This document shows positions 25,175-34,400 of a stretch of 64,000 nucleotides of DNA, one piece after another (within the stretch, counting starts at the first letter, position 1; each line of letters starts with the position of its first letter). The DNA is taken from the NCBI GenBank assembly GCA_963667535.2, contig CAXXDU010000002.1, positions 868,001 through 932,000 on the forward strand, given 5' to 3'. Source of the stretch: UBA5614 sp963667535. GTDB lineage: Bacteria; Cloacimonadota; Cloacimonadia; Cloacimonadales; Cloacimonadaceae. A program made the translations under genes and the position numbers. The notes below the pieces were generated by a model, which was given only the letters and a program-made list of their open reading frames with translations, made no database searches and was not told the origin of the DNA.

Positions 25175-26416
25175 ATGAAGAAATCACTTAAGATAACGCT
25201 TATTGTGATAATCGGTATTATAGCTCTTATCTTTGCTTTGAATGAATATTCATATACAAAAAGTTATGATTGGGAAAACCTTGAATCCACCAACCAAAAC
25301 ATCAGGTTCATTGATAAACTCGGTTACCATTACTGGTACAACAACTCATTTCAGACTAAAGACGGCTCTGTATATATCCTTTCTTCTATGAGCGACCGAA
25401 GCTGGTTCAAAAACTATGCTTCTATAATCAAGCTTAATCCGGAAGGTAATGTACTCTGGGAAACTAAAGCTAAATTAGGTAAGTTCAAATGGGCAGACCT
25501 GCTGCCACATATTTTCAGGAATCAAGAGCAATCTAAAGAAAGTGATATAGGCATATACGATTTTTCTACGTGGCAGGATAAAATCTATATATTGGTGTTT
25601 GAAGACAAAGGCAAAACCTCAGAAGCCCAAATCTGGAGCTTTGATTTGCAGGGAAAACTACTGGAGAAACGGGCTGTTAATTACAACCTGGAAAGTGATG
25701 CTTCGATTCAGATTACTATGCAAAACAACAGCATTTATATATCAAAACTTGGGGAAAAAGACAAACAGATCCACTTGATTAAAATAAACTGCAAAGATGC
25801 GAAACTGGTCTTTGACAAAACCATAAAATCTGACCAAAAGATTCCTCAAGTATGGGCTCTGGCTTCTGATATGGCTGATTCAACTGTGGCAATATCGGTT
25901 ATTGACAATAAAACAGAAGCATTCACCATATATAAATATACAGATAGGGAAGGCATTAAGGAACTTTACAAATCACAGCCTTTATCCCGAATAGATGCTT
26001 TGACTTTTGCCGATGTCAAGCTTTATGAATCAGAAAGAAAAGACAGTCTTCTGCTGGTAAAAGATATAACGCAACCGGACAATCCCAAGGTTTTAGTTCA
26101 GGATAAACTAAATGTTATGGGTGGAGCTACTGACCTGCTGGTAAAAGGTGATAGTGTTTTTGTCGGACTTACTTACTGGATAAAAAATACTATTGCAAAG
26201 AAAAAAACAAATATTCAACCGCAAAACATGGAAGTAATGGTAAGAAAATACACACCCACTGACAAGCCGTTTGATTACAAGCTACAGGGGAAGAGTACAG
26301 AAATGTATGGGAAAATGTATATCATGCCTGATAATCATTTACTTGTTATGGGCTACAGCTTTAGCACAAGCTATCTCAAGTGCATGCGGTTATTTGCCAC
26401 TAAGTTTAAGCTGTGA
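25175..26416 (+). CDS. Membrane-anchored protein of unknown function, paralog 2
   Basis: A 413-residue protein with an N-terminal transmembrane helix (about residues 5-23), similar in plan to the protein at 22749-23957. Shared features are the NQNI(R/T)FI(D/G)K opening, (Y)ASIIKL.(P)(E/K)G, and the ending (Y)(I/F)MPD.H.LV.GYSFS..(Y/K)L..(R/K)(L/I)FAT(K/V)F. It probably forms a beta-propeller-like exported domain. AAGGAG lies seven bases before the ATG, directly after the palindrome array. No function can be assigned. Confidence 0.7.
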   Translation: MKKSLKITLIVIIGIIALIFALNEYSYTKSYDWENLESTNQNIRFIDKLGYHYWYNNSFQTKDGSVYILSSMSDRSWFKNYASIIKLNPEGNVLWETKAKLGKFKWADLLPHIFRNQEQSKESDIGIYDFSTWQDKIYILVFEDKGKTSEAQIWSFDLQGKLLEKRAVNYNLESDASIQITMQNNSIYISKLGEKDKQIHLIKINCKDAKLVFDKTIKSDQKIPQVWALASDMADSTVAISVIDNKTEAFTIYKYTDREGIKELYKSQPLSRIDALTFADVKLYESERKDSLLLVKDITQPDNPKVLVQDKLNVMGGATDLLVKGDSVFVGLTYWIKNTIAKKKTNIQPQNMEVMVRKYTPTDKPFDYKLQGKSTEMYGKMYIMPDNHLLVMGYSFSTSYLKCMRLFATKFKL

Positions 26417-26418
26417 TT

Positions 26419-26550
26419 GTACAACAGACACTCTTGTCTGTGAGAAGATTATGTTCTCCTGCACTGAAAGCTGTGTCTGAGGTACTTTCTTTTTCACAGA
26501 CAGGAGTGTCTGTAGTACTTTTCTTTTCACGGACAAGAGTGTCCGTGCCA
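26419..26550. repeat. GTAC-footed palindromes downstream of paralog 2
   Basis: One plus-oriented copy lies at 26419-26443. Minus-oriented copies follow at 26494-26518 and 26526-26550, plus a worn one near 26463-26485. The last carries CGGACA...TGTCCG instead of CAGACA...TGTCTG: both arms changed together, so pairing is kept. The right end of that copy has lost GTAC (reads GCCAC). Confidence 0.8.
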
Positions 26551-26600
26551 CAACACATATCCACATTATTGCTTGACGGGAAGAGCTTATTGCTTAGATG

Positions 26601-26631
26601 TTGCAACTTGTTGGTTTTTGAGTAGTATAAT
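26601..26631 (+). promoter_or_regulatory. Candidate promoter of the phosphate transporter
   Basis: A perfect TATAAT at 26626-26631 is preceded by TTGCAA at 26601-26606 with a 19-base spacer, slightly long. It is the only good -10 box before the transporter gene. Confidence 0.35.
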
Positions 26632-26669
26632 TGCTATATTAGCGTGAAGAATAAGAAGGATAAGACGTA

Positions 26670-28172
26670 ATGGGATTCCTGTTTTTAACAAGCGGACTAT
26701 TTCTTGGCTGGTCACTGGGTGCCAATCATCATGGCAATATCTTTGGCGCAGCAGTCCAGACCAAGATGATAAAATTCAAATATGCGGCACTGATAGCGAG
26801 TATATTTGTAATTCTGGGTTCTGTTGTTGAAGGCAGTGGCGGCTCAGCTACCCTTAACCGTTTAGGTTCTGTCAATGCAGCAGCAGGAGCTTTCTCTGTT
26901 GCTTTGGCAACTGCAATTTCTGTTGCACTGATGACCAAAATCAAGCTACCGGTATCCACTTCTCAGGCAATCGTCGGAGCCATCATCGGATGGAATCTGT
27001 TTGCCGGTATGCTGACAGACTACAATTCACTATTCAGCATCGTATCCAGTTGGATTATTGCACCTGTTTTGGCTGCAGCAATCGCCTTTGGTTTATATCA
27101 CCTATTCCGCTATTATATGAACCGTACGCACCTTCATTTATTGCGGCAGGATTCATTGAACCGCTGGGGCTTGATTATTGTCGGAGCCTTTGGAGCTTAT
27201 AGCCTGGGTGCCAATAATATTGCCAATGTAGTTGGTATCTTTGTATCAATTTCACCTTTTAAAGATTATACAATTTTTCAAACCATCCACATAACAGGAT
27301 TACAACAGCTTTATTTCTGGGGCGCTCTTTCTATCGCAGTTGGTATTTATACATACTCAGAAAGAGTTATGAGTACCGTTGGCACAGATTTATATAAGTT
27401 ATCGCCCATGACAGGATTAATTGTCGTGCTGGCTGAATCGATTGTGCTTTATCTCTTTGGTTCCAGAGGATTACAACAATTATTGCTCAATATGCATCTT
27501 CCGACAATACCTTTGGTTCCGATTTCATCATCTCAGGCTGTAATAGGCGCTGTAATCGGAATTGGTCTTACCAAAGGCGGGAGAAATATTCACTTTAACA
27601 CAATGGGAAAAATCTCCTTAGGCTGGGTTTCTGCACCTGCTTTAGCCTGTTTGCTGACCTTCGTCTTAATGTTCTTTGTTCAAAATGTATTTGAACAGCC
27701 TGTAGTCAATAAAATCACCTATGCCTTTAATCGGGCTGAACTGCTGGAATTACAAAGGCGTGGGATAAATCTGGATTATCTGACAGAAGTCAATGGACGT
27801 GAATATCCCAGTGCCATGGCATTGATGGTAAGCTTGAAAAGAATCCCCGAACTGAATCAGGAACAAAAGCTCATCCTTAGCAATGTAAGCGAAATTCACA
27901 AGATGAAAATCAACTATTACAAACTCAAACAAAGTTTGGATAGCAGTACTTTCTCCGGTACTCAATGGGATAATCTGCTAACTTTGAATGGTAAAAATTA
28001 CATCCATAAATGGCAATTGGAAGATGATTTAGTAAAACTTAGCGACGAATGGATACTCAAGCCCAAAGGTTATAAGAACCAGATATTTAATGATACCCTG
28101 AAAAAGCAATATAACATTCTTGGAAATCTGAGCAAAGTGACTGAATCAGCACCGGCAGACACACTTGAATAA
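26670..28172 (+). CDS. PiT-family inorganic phosphate transporter
   Basis: A 500-residue inner-membrane transporter of the PiT/PHO4 family (proton- or cation-coupled phosphate uptake). The paired family signatures are present: GANHHGNIFGAAVQTK near residue 17 and GANNIANVVGIF near 180, both followed by STSQAIVGA/SSSQAVIGA motifs in the two inverted halves. At least ten hydrophobic segments can be traced. A C-terminal soluble tail of about 135 residues (from about 365) is charged and contains helical segments; it is unusual in length and unassigned. Confidence 0.88.
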   Translation: MGFLFLTSGLFLGWSLGANHHGNIFGAAVQTKMIKFKYAALIASIFVILGSVVEGSGGSATLNRLGSVNAAAGAFSVALATAISVALMTKIKLPVSTSQAIVGAIIGWNLFAGMLTDYNSLFSIVSSWIIAPVLAAAIAFGLYHLFRYYMNRTHLHLLRQDSLNRWGLIIVGAFGAYSLGANNIANVVGIFVSISPFKDYTIFQTIHITGLQQLYFWGALSIAVGIYTYSERVMSTVGTDLYKLSPMTGLIVVLAESIVLYLFGSRGLQQLLLNMHLPTIPLVPISSSQAVIGAVIGIGLTKGGRNIHFNTMGKISLGWVSAPALACLLTFVLMFFVQNVFEQPVVNKITYAFNRAELLELQRRGINLDYLTEVNGREYPSAMALMVSLKRIPELNQEQKLILSNVSEIHKMKINYYKLKQSLDSSTFSGTQWDNLLTLNGKNYIHKWQLEDDLVKLSDEWILKPKGYKNQIFNDTLKKQYNILGNLSKVTESAPADTLE

Positions 28173-28204
28173 TATCGTAACTAATAGAATAACAACGGTT
28201 TGAT

Positions 28205-30706
28205 ATGGATGACAACAAAACACAGCTTATAAAAGCAATAGATGATTTAATCGGCAACTGTTCCGATCAATGTAAAGGTAATCCTGACGAATATAATAAT
28301 TGCATTAGTAAATTCCAACAGGCTTTTGATATTGCCCGTAAAAACAAACTATATGAAAAACAAATTGAAGCTGCTTACAGACTTATGTTCTGCTTTGTTA
28401 AATACATTGATATTGATAATGCAACTATTCAGGCTGAGGTTATCCAGAAATTAATTAAACAAGGGTACACCTATGGCAATTTGCACAAAGTGTTTACTGT
28501 GCTCGGACGAGTTTACTGGCTAAAAGAAGATTTTGACAAAGCGTTGTCAGTTTACCTGCAAGCTTTGGATAAAAGCAAGGAATGCGGTGATTTCTTTCAC
28601 GCTTCCGGTGTTTGTATGAATATCAGCACTATCTTTAGGATGCAAGGCAAGATAGATTTTAGTATTGAGTATATTAATGAAGCTATCAGAGGGTTTCAGG
28701 AATGTAATGATGCCAGGATGGTTCAGGTTGCCAGAAGTAATCTTGCTAATCTTTACAATGATCAGGGGATGCTGGATAAAGCTCTGGAAATGAAACTGGA
28801 GGGCGCTGAATATTACATTTCTATAGGCAGTAAAGAGCCTCTTGCTCTTGAACTGAATGCAATTGCAGTTATCTATAACAAAATGAACAGATTGGATAAA
28901 GCAATTGAATATGCTCTCAAATCAATAAAAATCAAAGAAGAACTTAATGATTTGCCAAGTTTAGCCGTATCATGGAATAATCTGGGTGTCTTTTACAAAG
29001 ATTATCATGATTACAAATCGGCTCAGAAGTACTTTCAAAAAGCTCTTGCCCAATATAAAAAAAGTGGAGAAAAAAACGGAATTGCCATGACCTTGAATAA
29101 TATCGGCAATCTCTATCTGGGCAACAAAGAGTATGAGCTTGCTCTTGACTATTATCAAAAAGTCCTTACGTTCAGACAAGAGATGGGCAATACTGAAGGT
29201 TTAGCTATTGTGCTGGAAAATATCGGCACAATTTATAATATACATTTTCATGACTACGATAGGGCTTTGGGATATTTTGAACAGGCTTCTAAAATTGCTA
29301 CCGAAATTCAGGATATTTTTTTATATACTTCGATTCAGTTAGAGAAAATAGAAGCTTTAATCCACCGGAAAGAGTATAATGAAGCTTTAAACCAGCTAAG
29401 AGAAATTGAGCAACTCATCATTGAAAACAAGCTGGAAAAGTATGAAAGTGAAGTATTTAAAACATACGAGATGCTTTATTCTGAAATGAATGAATATGAA
29501 AAAGCATATCAGTCTCTCAAAAAATACAGTGAACTAAAGGCAAAATATACTACTTCCGATAGCATCTCTAAAATAGCTGAAATGCAGACCAGGTTTGAAA
29601 CTGAAAAGAAAGAGAAGGAAGCTGAAATATTCCGCCTTAAGAATATAGAGCTGGAAGAAAAAAACAAGCAGATTGAAGAGCAAAAAGCTCAGCTTCAGGA
29701 AACTCTGGACAAGCTCCAAAACAGTGAAATCAGGTACAATTTCGTCACAGAAGAGCTCACCAGAAACATCAAGACAACCCTGATCGGAAAGAGTGAAGCC
29801 ACCCACAATATCACAGAGATGATTTCCATGGTAGCCCGTTCAGATAAAACCAATGTTCTCATTACGGGAGAAACAGGAACAGGCAAAGAAATTGTTGCCC
29901 GCAATATTCATGCCTGCAGTAAACGCAATAAGAATCCCTTCTATGCCGTGAATTGCTCTGCTGTTCCGGAAAATCTCTTTGAAAGCCAGTTCTTTGGACA
30001 CGAAAAAGATGCTTTTACCGGAGCAAGTTCAACTAAAATCGGCTGGTTTGAAATCGCCGATAAAAGTACTTTGTTCCTGGATGAAGTATGCTCACTCTCA
30101 CTTGACCAACAGGCAAAACTCCTACGTGTACTGGAAGAAAGAAGTATTGTGCGGGTTGGCTCGCATCGAGAAATCCCCGTAGATGTCAGGATTATCAGCG
30201 CTGCTAACTGTAATCTTTTAGATAAAGTAAATGCTGAACAGTTCCGCAGAGATTTATATCATCGCCTGGCCATCTTTGTTATCAATATTCCTCCTCTCAG
30301 GGAACGCAAAGAAGAAATCCCTCTCCTCTTCAGACATTTTGTCGGGCTTTCCTCCCTTGCTCTTAATAAAAAAATCAATAAGGTCGAGAAGAATATTATT
30401 TCCTATCTGATGGATTATAACTTCCCCGGCAATGTCCGCGAGCTGAGAAATATAGTTGAACGGGCTGTACTTGTTGCAGATAGCTCCACTTTGAGGCTTG
30501 AGCATCTGATGATTCCAGGGAAGACTGAACAACCTGTATTGCTCTCTTCGATTATTCCATTGGCAGACATGGAGCGCCAGCTATTGATAAAAACTCTTCA
30601 ATCCACCGGATTTAATAAAGTTCAGGCTGCTAAACTGCTCCAGGTTGAAAGAAAGGTCGTTGAACGTAAGATAAAGAAATACAATCTTACACCGGATGAC
30701 ATGTAA
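28205..30706 (+). CDS. TPR-bearing sigma-54-dependent transcriptional activator
   Basis: An 833-residue regulator. Residues about 90-440 are tandem TPR-like helices (for example NNIGNLYLGNKEYELALDYYQKVL), then a coiled coil at about 460-515, an AAA+ domain at 525-760 and a Fis-type helix-turn-helix at 785-826. Walker A is GETGTGKE (555-562), Walker B LFLDEV (623-628), the arginine-finger segment FRRDLYHRL (680-688) and PGNVREL (741-747). The sigma-54 contact loop reads DAFTGA (602-607) instead of GAFTGA. The TPR part probably senses a protein or peptide signal. The gene is followed by GGTCA-type inverted repeats and a sigma-54 promoter of a giant secreted protein. Confidence 0.9.
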   Translation: MDDNKTQLIKAIDDLIGNCSDQCKGNPDEYNNCISKFQQAFDIARKNKLYEKQIEAAYRLMFCFVKYIDIDNATIQAEVIQKLIKQGYTYGNLHKVFTVLGRVYWLKEDFDKALSVYLQALDKSKECGDFFHASGVCMNISTIFRMQGKIDFSIEYINEAIRGFQECNDARMVQVARSNLANLYNDQGMLDKALEMKLEGAEYYISIGSKEPLALELNAIAVIYNKMNRLDKAIEYALKSIKIKEELNDLPSLAVSWNNLGVFYKDYHDYKSAQKYFQKALAQYKKSGEKNGIAMTLNNIGNLYLGNKEYELALDYYQKVLTFRQEMGNTEGLAIVLENIGTIYNIHFHDYDRALGYFEQASKIATEIQDIFLYTSIQLEKIEALIHRKEYNEALNQLREIEQLIIENKLEKYESEVFKTYEMLYSEMNEYEKAYQSLKKYSELKAKYTTSDSISKIAEMQTRFETEKKEKEAEIFRLKNIELEEKNKQIEEQKAQLQETLDKLQNSEIRYNFVTEELTRNIKTTLIGKSEATHNITEMISMVARSDKTNVLITGETGTGKEIVARNIHACSKRNKNPFYAVNCSAVPENLFESQFFGHEKDAFTGASSTKIGWFEIADKSTLFLDEVCSLSLDQQAKLLRVLEERSIVRVGSHREIPVDVRIISAANCNLLDKVNAEQFRRDLYHRLAIFVINIPPLRERKEEIPLLFRHFVGLSSLALNKKINKVEKNIISYLMDYNFPGNVRELRNIVERAVLVADSSTLRLEHLMIPGKTEQPVLLSSIIPLADMERQLLIKTLQSTGFNKVQAAKLLQVERKVVERKIKKYNLTPDDM

Positions 30707-30707
30707 C

Positions 30708-30721
30708 GGTCATTTTTGACC
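30708..30721. promoter_or_regulatory. Inverted repeat GGTCA-TTTT-TGACC (site 1)
   Basis: It starts one base after the stop codon of the sigma-54 activator. The same motif occurs at 31213-31228 and 31303-31320. It may be an activator binding site, or it may serve as a weak terminator stem here. Confidence 0.45.
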
Positions 30722-30821
30722 AGTCGTATTTTTGCCACTGTTTTATCTAAATCTTTTTTTGATAATCCTATAGTTTTTTTTTAGCTCTGTTTCAAATCAA
30801 TTGGGTGAAATCGCTAAACCT

Positions 30822-30865
30822 GTCATCCTAGCCTGTCATCCTGAGCTTGTCGAAGGATAAAACAG
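30822..30865. repeat. Short interspersed repeat (GTCATCCTGAGCTTGTCGAAGG type)
   Basis: CTGTCATCCTAGC is repeated as CTGTCATCCTGAGC and followed by TTGTCGAAGGAT. The core is a widely seen intergenic repeat of many bacteria. A decayed relative is present at 4014-4052. Function unknown. Confidence 0.5.
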
Positions 30866-31012
30866 GTAACATTCTACTGTTCCACGTCAATCCATAATTA
30901 GCACAACGCTGCTTGAGTTGCCGGGCTTCCCTTCCTTTTCGCATTGCTATTATGTAGGAAACAATGCCATTTACAGCATTTGTAAAGTACGCTGCTTTAT
31001 TATTTCCTGTAT

Positions 31013-31125
31013 ATTCCTTATTAAATCCACAGGTTTAGAAGCAATGATATACGGCTGATATACGGGTGCGACCCGTATATCAGCCGTCCATCTCCTGTGC
31101 ATCTCTAATGGATCTATTAAGGAAT
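31013..31125. repeat. Nested long hairpin element, copy 1
   Basis: The core is a perfect 17-bp stem (31051-31067 with 31071-31087, loop GCG). Around it CACAGG/CCTGTG (31028-31033 and 31094-31099) and an imperfect outer stem, ATTCCTTATTAAATCCA (31013-31029) with TGGATCTATTAAGGAAT (31109-31125), add further pairing. A related element with a different core lies at 39044-39166. It looks like a small palindromic mobile element or a structured RNA. Confidence 0.6.
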
Positions 31126-31212
31126 GAATAAGAAATCGTAGGGAAACATTGAGTCGTGAAAATATGAAAATGAGATTAGATAGATGATTGTAAAGGTGAG
31201 ACTCAAAATACA

Positions 31213-31320
31213 TGGTCATTTTAGACCACACTTATAACATATTAATATAGCAATTAATTACAACGTAAATTACATTACGGGGAGATAACTGAGCCTGAAA
31301 TTATGGTCAATAATGACCAT
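31213..31320 (+). promoter_or_regulatory. Upstream activator sites (sites 2 and 3) for the sigma-54 promoter
   Basis: TGGTC-ATTTTA-GACCA lies at 31213-31228 and the perfect ATGGTCA-ATAA-TGACCAT at 31303-31320. Relative to the predicted start site near 31430 their centres fall near -210 and -118, the range where enhancer-binding proteins of the NtrC type usually bind. Binding by the adjacent activator is inferred. Confidence 0.55.
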
Positions 31321-31403
31321 GTTATATAGGGGAATGCAGTAAAATTCTGAAATGAAAGAACGATACAAGGCATAAACTGTTGAATGTAATGCGTTTATAG
31401 TAT

Positions 31404-31419
31404 TGGCATCTGAATTGCT
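31404..31419 (+). promoter_or_regulatory. Sigma-54 (-24/-12) promoter
   Basis: TGGCATCTGAATTGCT has GG at -24 and GC at -12 separated by exactly ten bases, as the sigma-54 consensus (TGGCAC-N5-TTGC) requires. Transcription would start near 31430, about 47 bases before the ATG of the giant secreted protein. Confidence 0.7.
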
Positions 31420-31476
31420 GATATAGTTGTATAAAAAGTATAACATAAACAGATTGGAAAATTCCGGAGGAATAGA

Positions 31477-34400
31477 ATGAGCAAAATTATAAAAGGATAC
31501 TGGCTGATTGCACTTTTAGTTTTTATATCCTGCTTGCATGCAGGTGAATTTAACCTGGTTACGAACAGTTTTTCTAATATCAATTACTCGGTAATGGCTT
31601 CCAAGCCTTGTCTGACAGATTTGGACAATGATGGATTTATTGATCTGATATTCGGTGGAATCAGTGGTAACAAACTGGCTCATTGGGAGCAGAGCAGTTA
31701 TGGCTCTTTGACATTTGTTGAGCGTTCCGGTTTTTTTAGCGGGATAATAGTTGCCTCATATCCTTCTCCTACTATCACAGATTTTGATGGGGATGGACTT
31801 AAGGATTTGATTATTGGCAACAGTTCTTCAGGTATTCGGGGATATCTCTATTATTACAGGCAAAGTGCTCCCAATTCAACAGATTTCACCCTTGTAACCA
31901 ATGACTTTTGTAATCTCTATGTAGGTGCTTCTGCCAATCCTTTTTTCTTTGATCTGGATGGTGACAATAAACTGGATTTGTTGGTTGGAGAGAGTAGCGG
32001 AGTAATTACTCATTTTGAACAAACAGCACATAACTCCACAAGTTTTGTTTTGGTTTCCAACAATTTTAACAGTATAGATGTCGGTACTGAATCCGTACCC
32101 AATGTGAAAGATTACAATAATGACGGGTTACTTGATTTATTTGTAGGTAACTATGATGGCTTTACTAATCACTATATTCAAAATTCAGCAAATTCTTATG
32201 CCTTTACCCTTTCCAGCACTAATTTTTCCAATACAGAAGTTTTGGCTTGTGCAGCACCTTGTTTTGCCGATATTGACCATGATGGCTATCTTGATATGCT
32301 GATAGGCAAACATCATTCAACTATTGTGCATTATGAAGTAAGTCCTGTTATCACGACAGATGACATTTCTTCAACGACAAATTCATCTGCTGTTTCGGGA
32401 GCTACTTTAGAACCCAATTCTTTGCTTACCTTCAGTGCCTATGGTATCTGCTGGGGAACTTCTCCCAGCCCGACTATATCAGGCACGCATTCAAATTATG
32501 GAACTGTTCCCGGGCACAACACTACAAATTTAACAAATCTGACTTCAGAAATTACCTATTATGTAAGATCCTATGTAACAGACCAATTAACGACAACCTA
32601 TGGAGCAGAGAAGAGTTTTATTCTGGCAAATTATCCAAGTATAACCACCAGACCGATTGAAAATATCGGAGTTACAACAGCGACCAGCGGAGGATACCAT
32701 ATCAATGATCATGGTTCATATATTCATTCCCGGGGAGTATGTTGGAGTACCAGTCACAATCCCACAATAACAGATCCGCACACAAATGATGGTCATGATG
32801 TTACTTATTTTAGCTCATCTATAACCGGATTGAACCACTCTACAACATACTATATCAGGGCTTATGCCATTAACGGAATAGGGGTTGGATATGGCGACGA
32901 GTTGACGTTTACTACAGACACCTTTGCAACAATCAGCACAACTGCTATTACTAATGTAGATTATCAGTCCGCCAGAAGCGGAGGGACTATTTCAAGCGAT
33001 GGCAATAACGCTATAACAGCAAAAGGAGTGTGCTGGAAAACATCTCCTAACCCTTTAATAACAGATGCTCATTCTTATAATGGGACGGGTACAGGAACTT
33101 TCTCTTCATCAATAACAGGGCTTGCCAAGGGTACTACATACTATGTAAGGGCTTATGCCCAAAATGGAGTTGGAACAGGCTACGGTGAGGAGTTTTCCTT
33201 TACAACCGATAATGTGCCTACTGTAACAACCAACGCAATATCCCTGATAGACACTGTATCAGCTATCTGTGAAGGCAGCGTAACCTCCGAAAACGGGGAG
33301 TTAGTTACAGCCAGAGGCATTTGTTGGAGTACTACGGCTAATCCCACTATAGCTGATTTGCATACAACCAATGGCGACGGATTGGGAACCTTCACCGGCA
33401 ATTTAACAGGTTTGACACGTGACACAAGGTATCATGTCCGCGCTTATGCTACCAATTCAGTCGGGACAGGATACGGAACCGATACTGAATTTTCAACACC
33501 ATACCGGCTTAACAACGCTCTTGACTTTGATGGGAATGATGATAATGTTACAATTCCGCTCACGCTTCCAAATCAAGGAACGATTGAGTTCTGGTTCAAT
33601 ACAGAAGATGGATCTAATGGTGGTTATTTGTGGTCTGAGACAGTCGGTTCTGCCAAGTTTTATAGTCAGCTTGCGAACAATAGTATTTATACCTGGATAG
33701 GTTCCTCGGGTAATTCGCTGGTTTTGACCAATCTAAACAATAATACATGGTATCACTGTGCTGTCACATGGAGCCGGGCAGGTGTACCCGGTTTTTACAC
33801 TGTAGCCTCTCAGATGTATATAAACGGTAGTCTGATAAACACCACTGTCAACCCCTGGATGGCTCCGGTTTCTCCTTTGACTTTAGGTAACAGAGCTGAG
33901 CAAAGTTTTTATAATGGTCAGATGGATGAATTCAGAGTGTGGAATACAGTCAGGACACAGGCTCAGATTCAGGATAACATGTGTAGATTTGCCACACCTC
34001 CCACAACCAATCTAATTCTATATTTTAACTTTAATAATGCGGCCGGAAGTATCGCAACTGATTTAAGTGGCTACGGATATAATGGAACTATGAATAATAT
34101 GTCAGACTATAGCTGGGTTCATTCAAGTGTCTCTATGGGCGTGCTGGGAACTTCTGTAAGGACTACAGCTCCAACAAGTATCGGCAGCACAGGTAAACAA
34201 ATGACAATTACAATCACAACAACTCCAGATAATAGTAATTTCCTGGGGATATACAATACAGGAAACGGCACCGATATAATAGACTCAGAGACTTTTCCGG
34301 GAAATATTACCCAGAGAGTAGATGCAGTCTGGGGTGTTTTCAAAACCGGCACCGTTACAGCCAATCTATCTATCAATTATTCCAATATCCCGCTTACAGA

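Noticed and set aside
24705..25178. 157-codon ORF with repeated HRQECLLYVLF-like units
   Set aside because: It is the in-frame reading of the 33-bp palindrome array; no ribosome binding site or family resemblance.
26463..26485. Additional full palindrome
   Set aside because: Only one arm and the foot remain; treated as a decayed copy.
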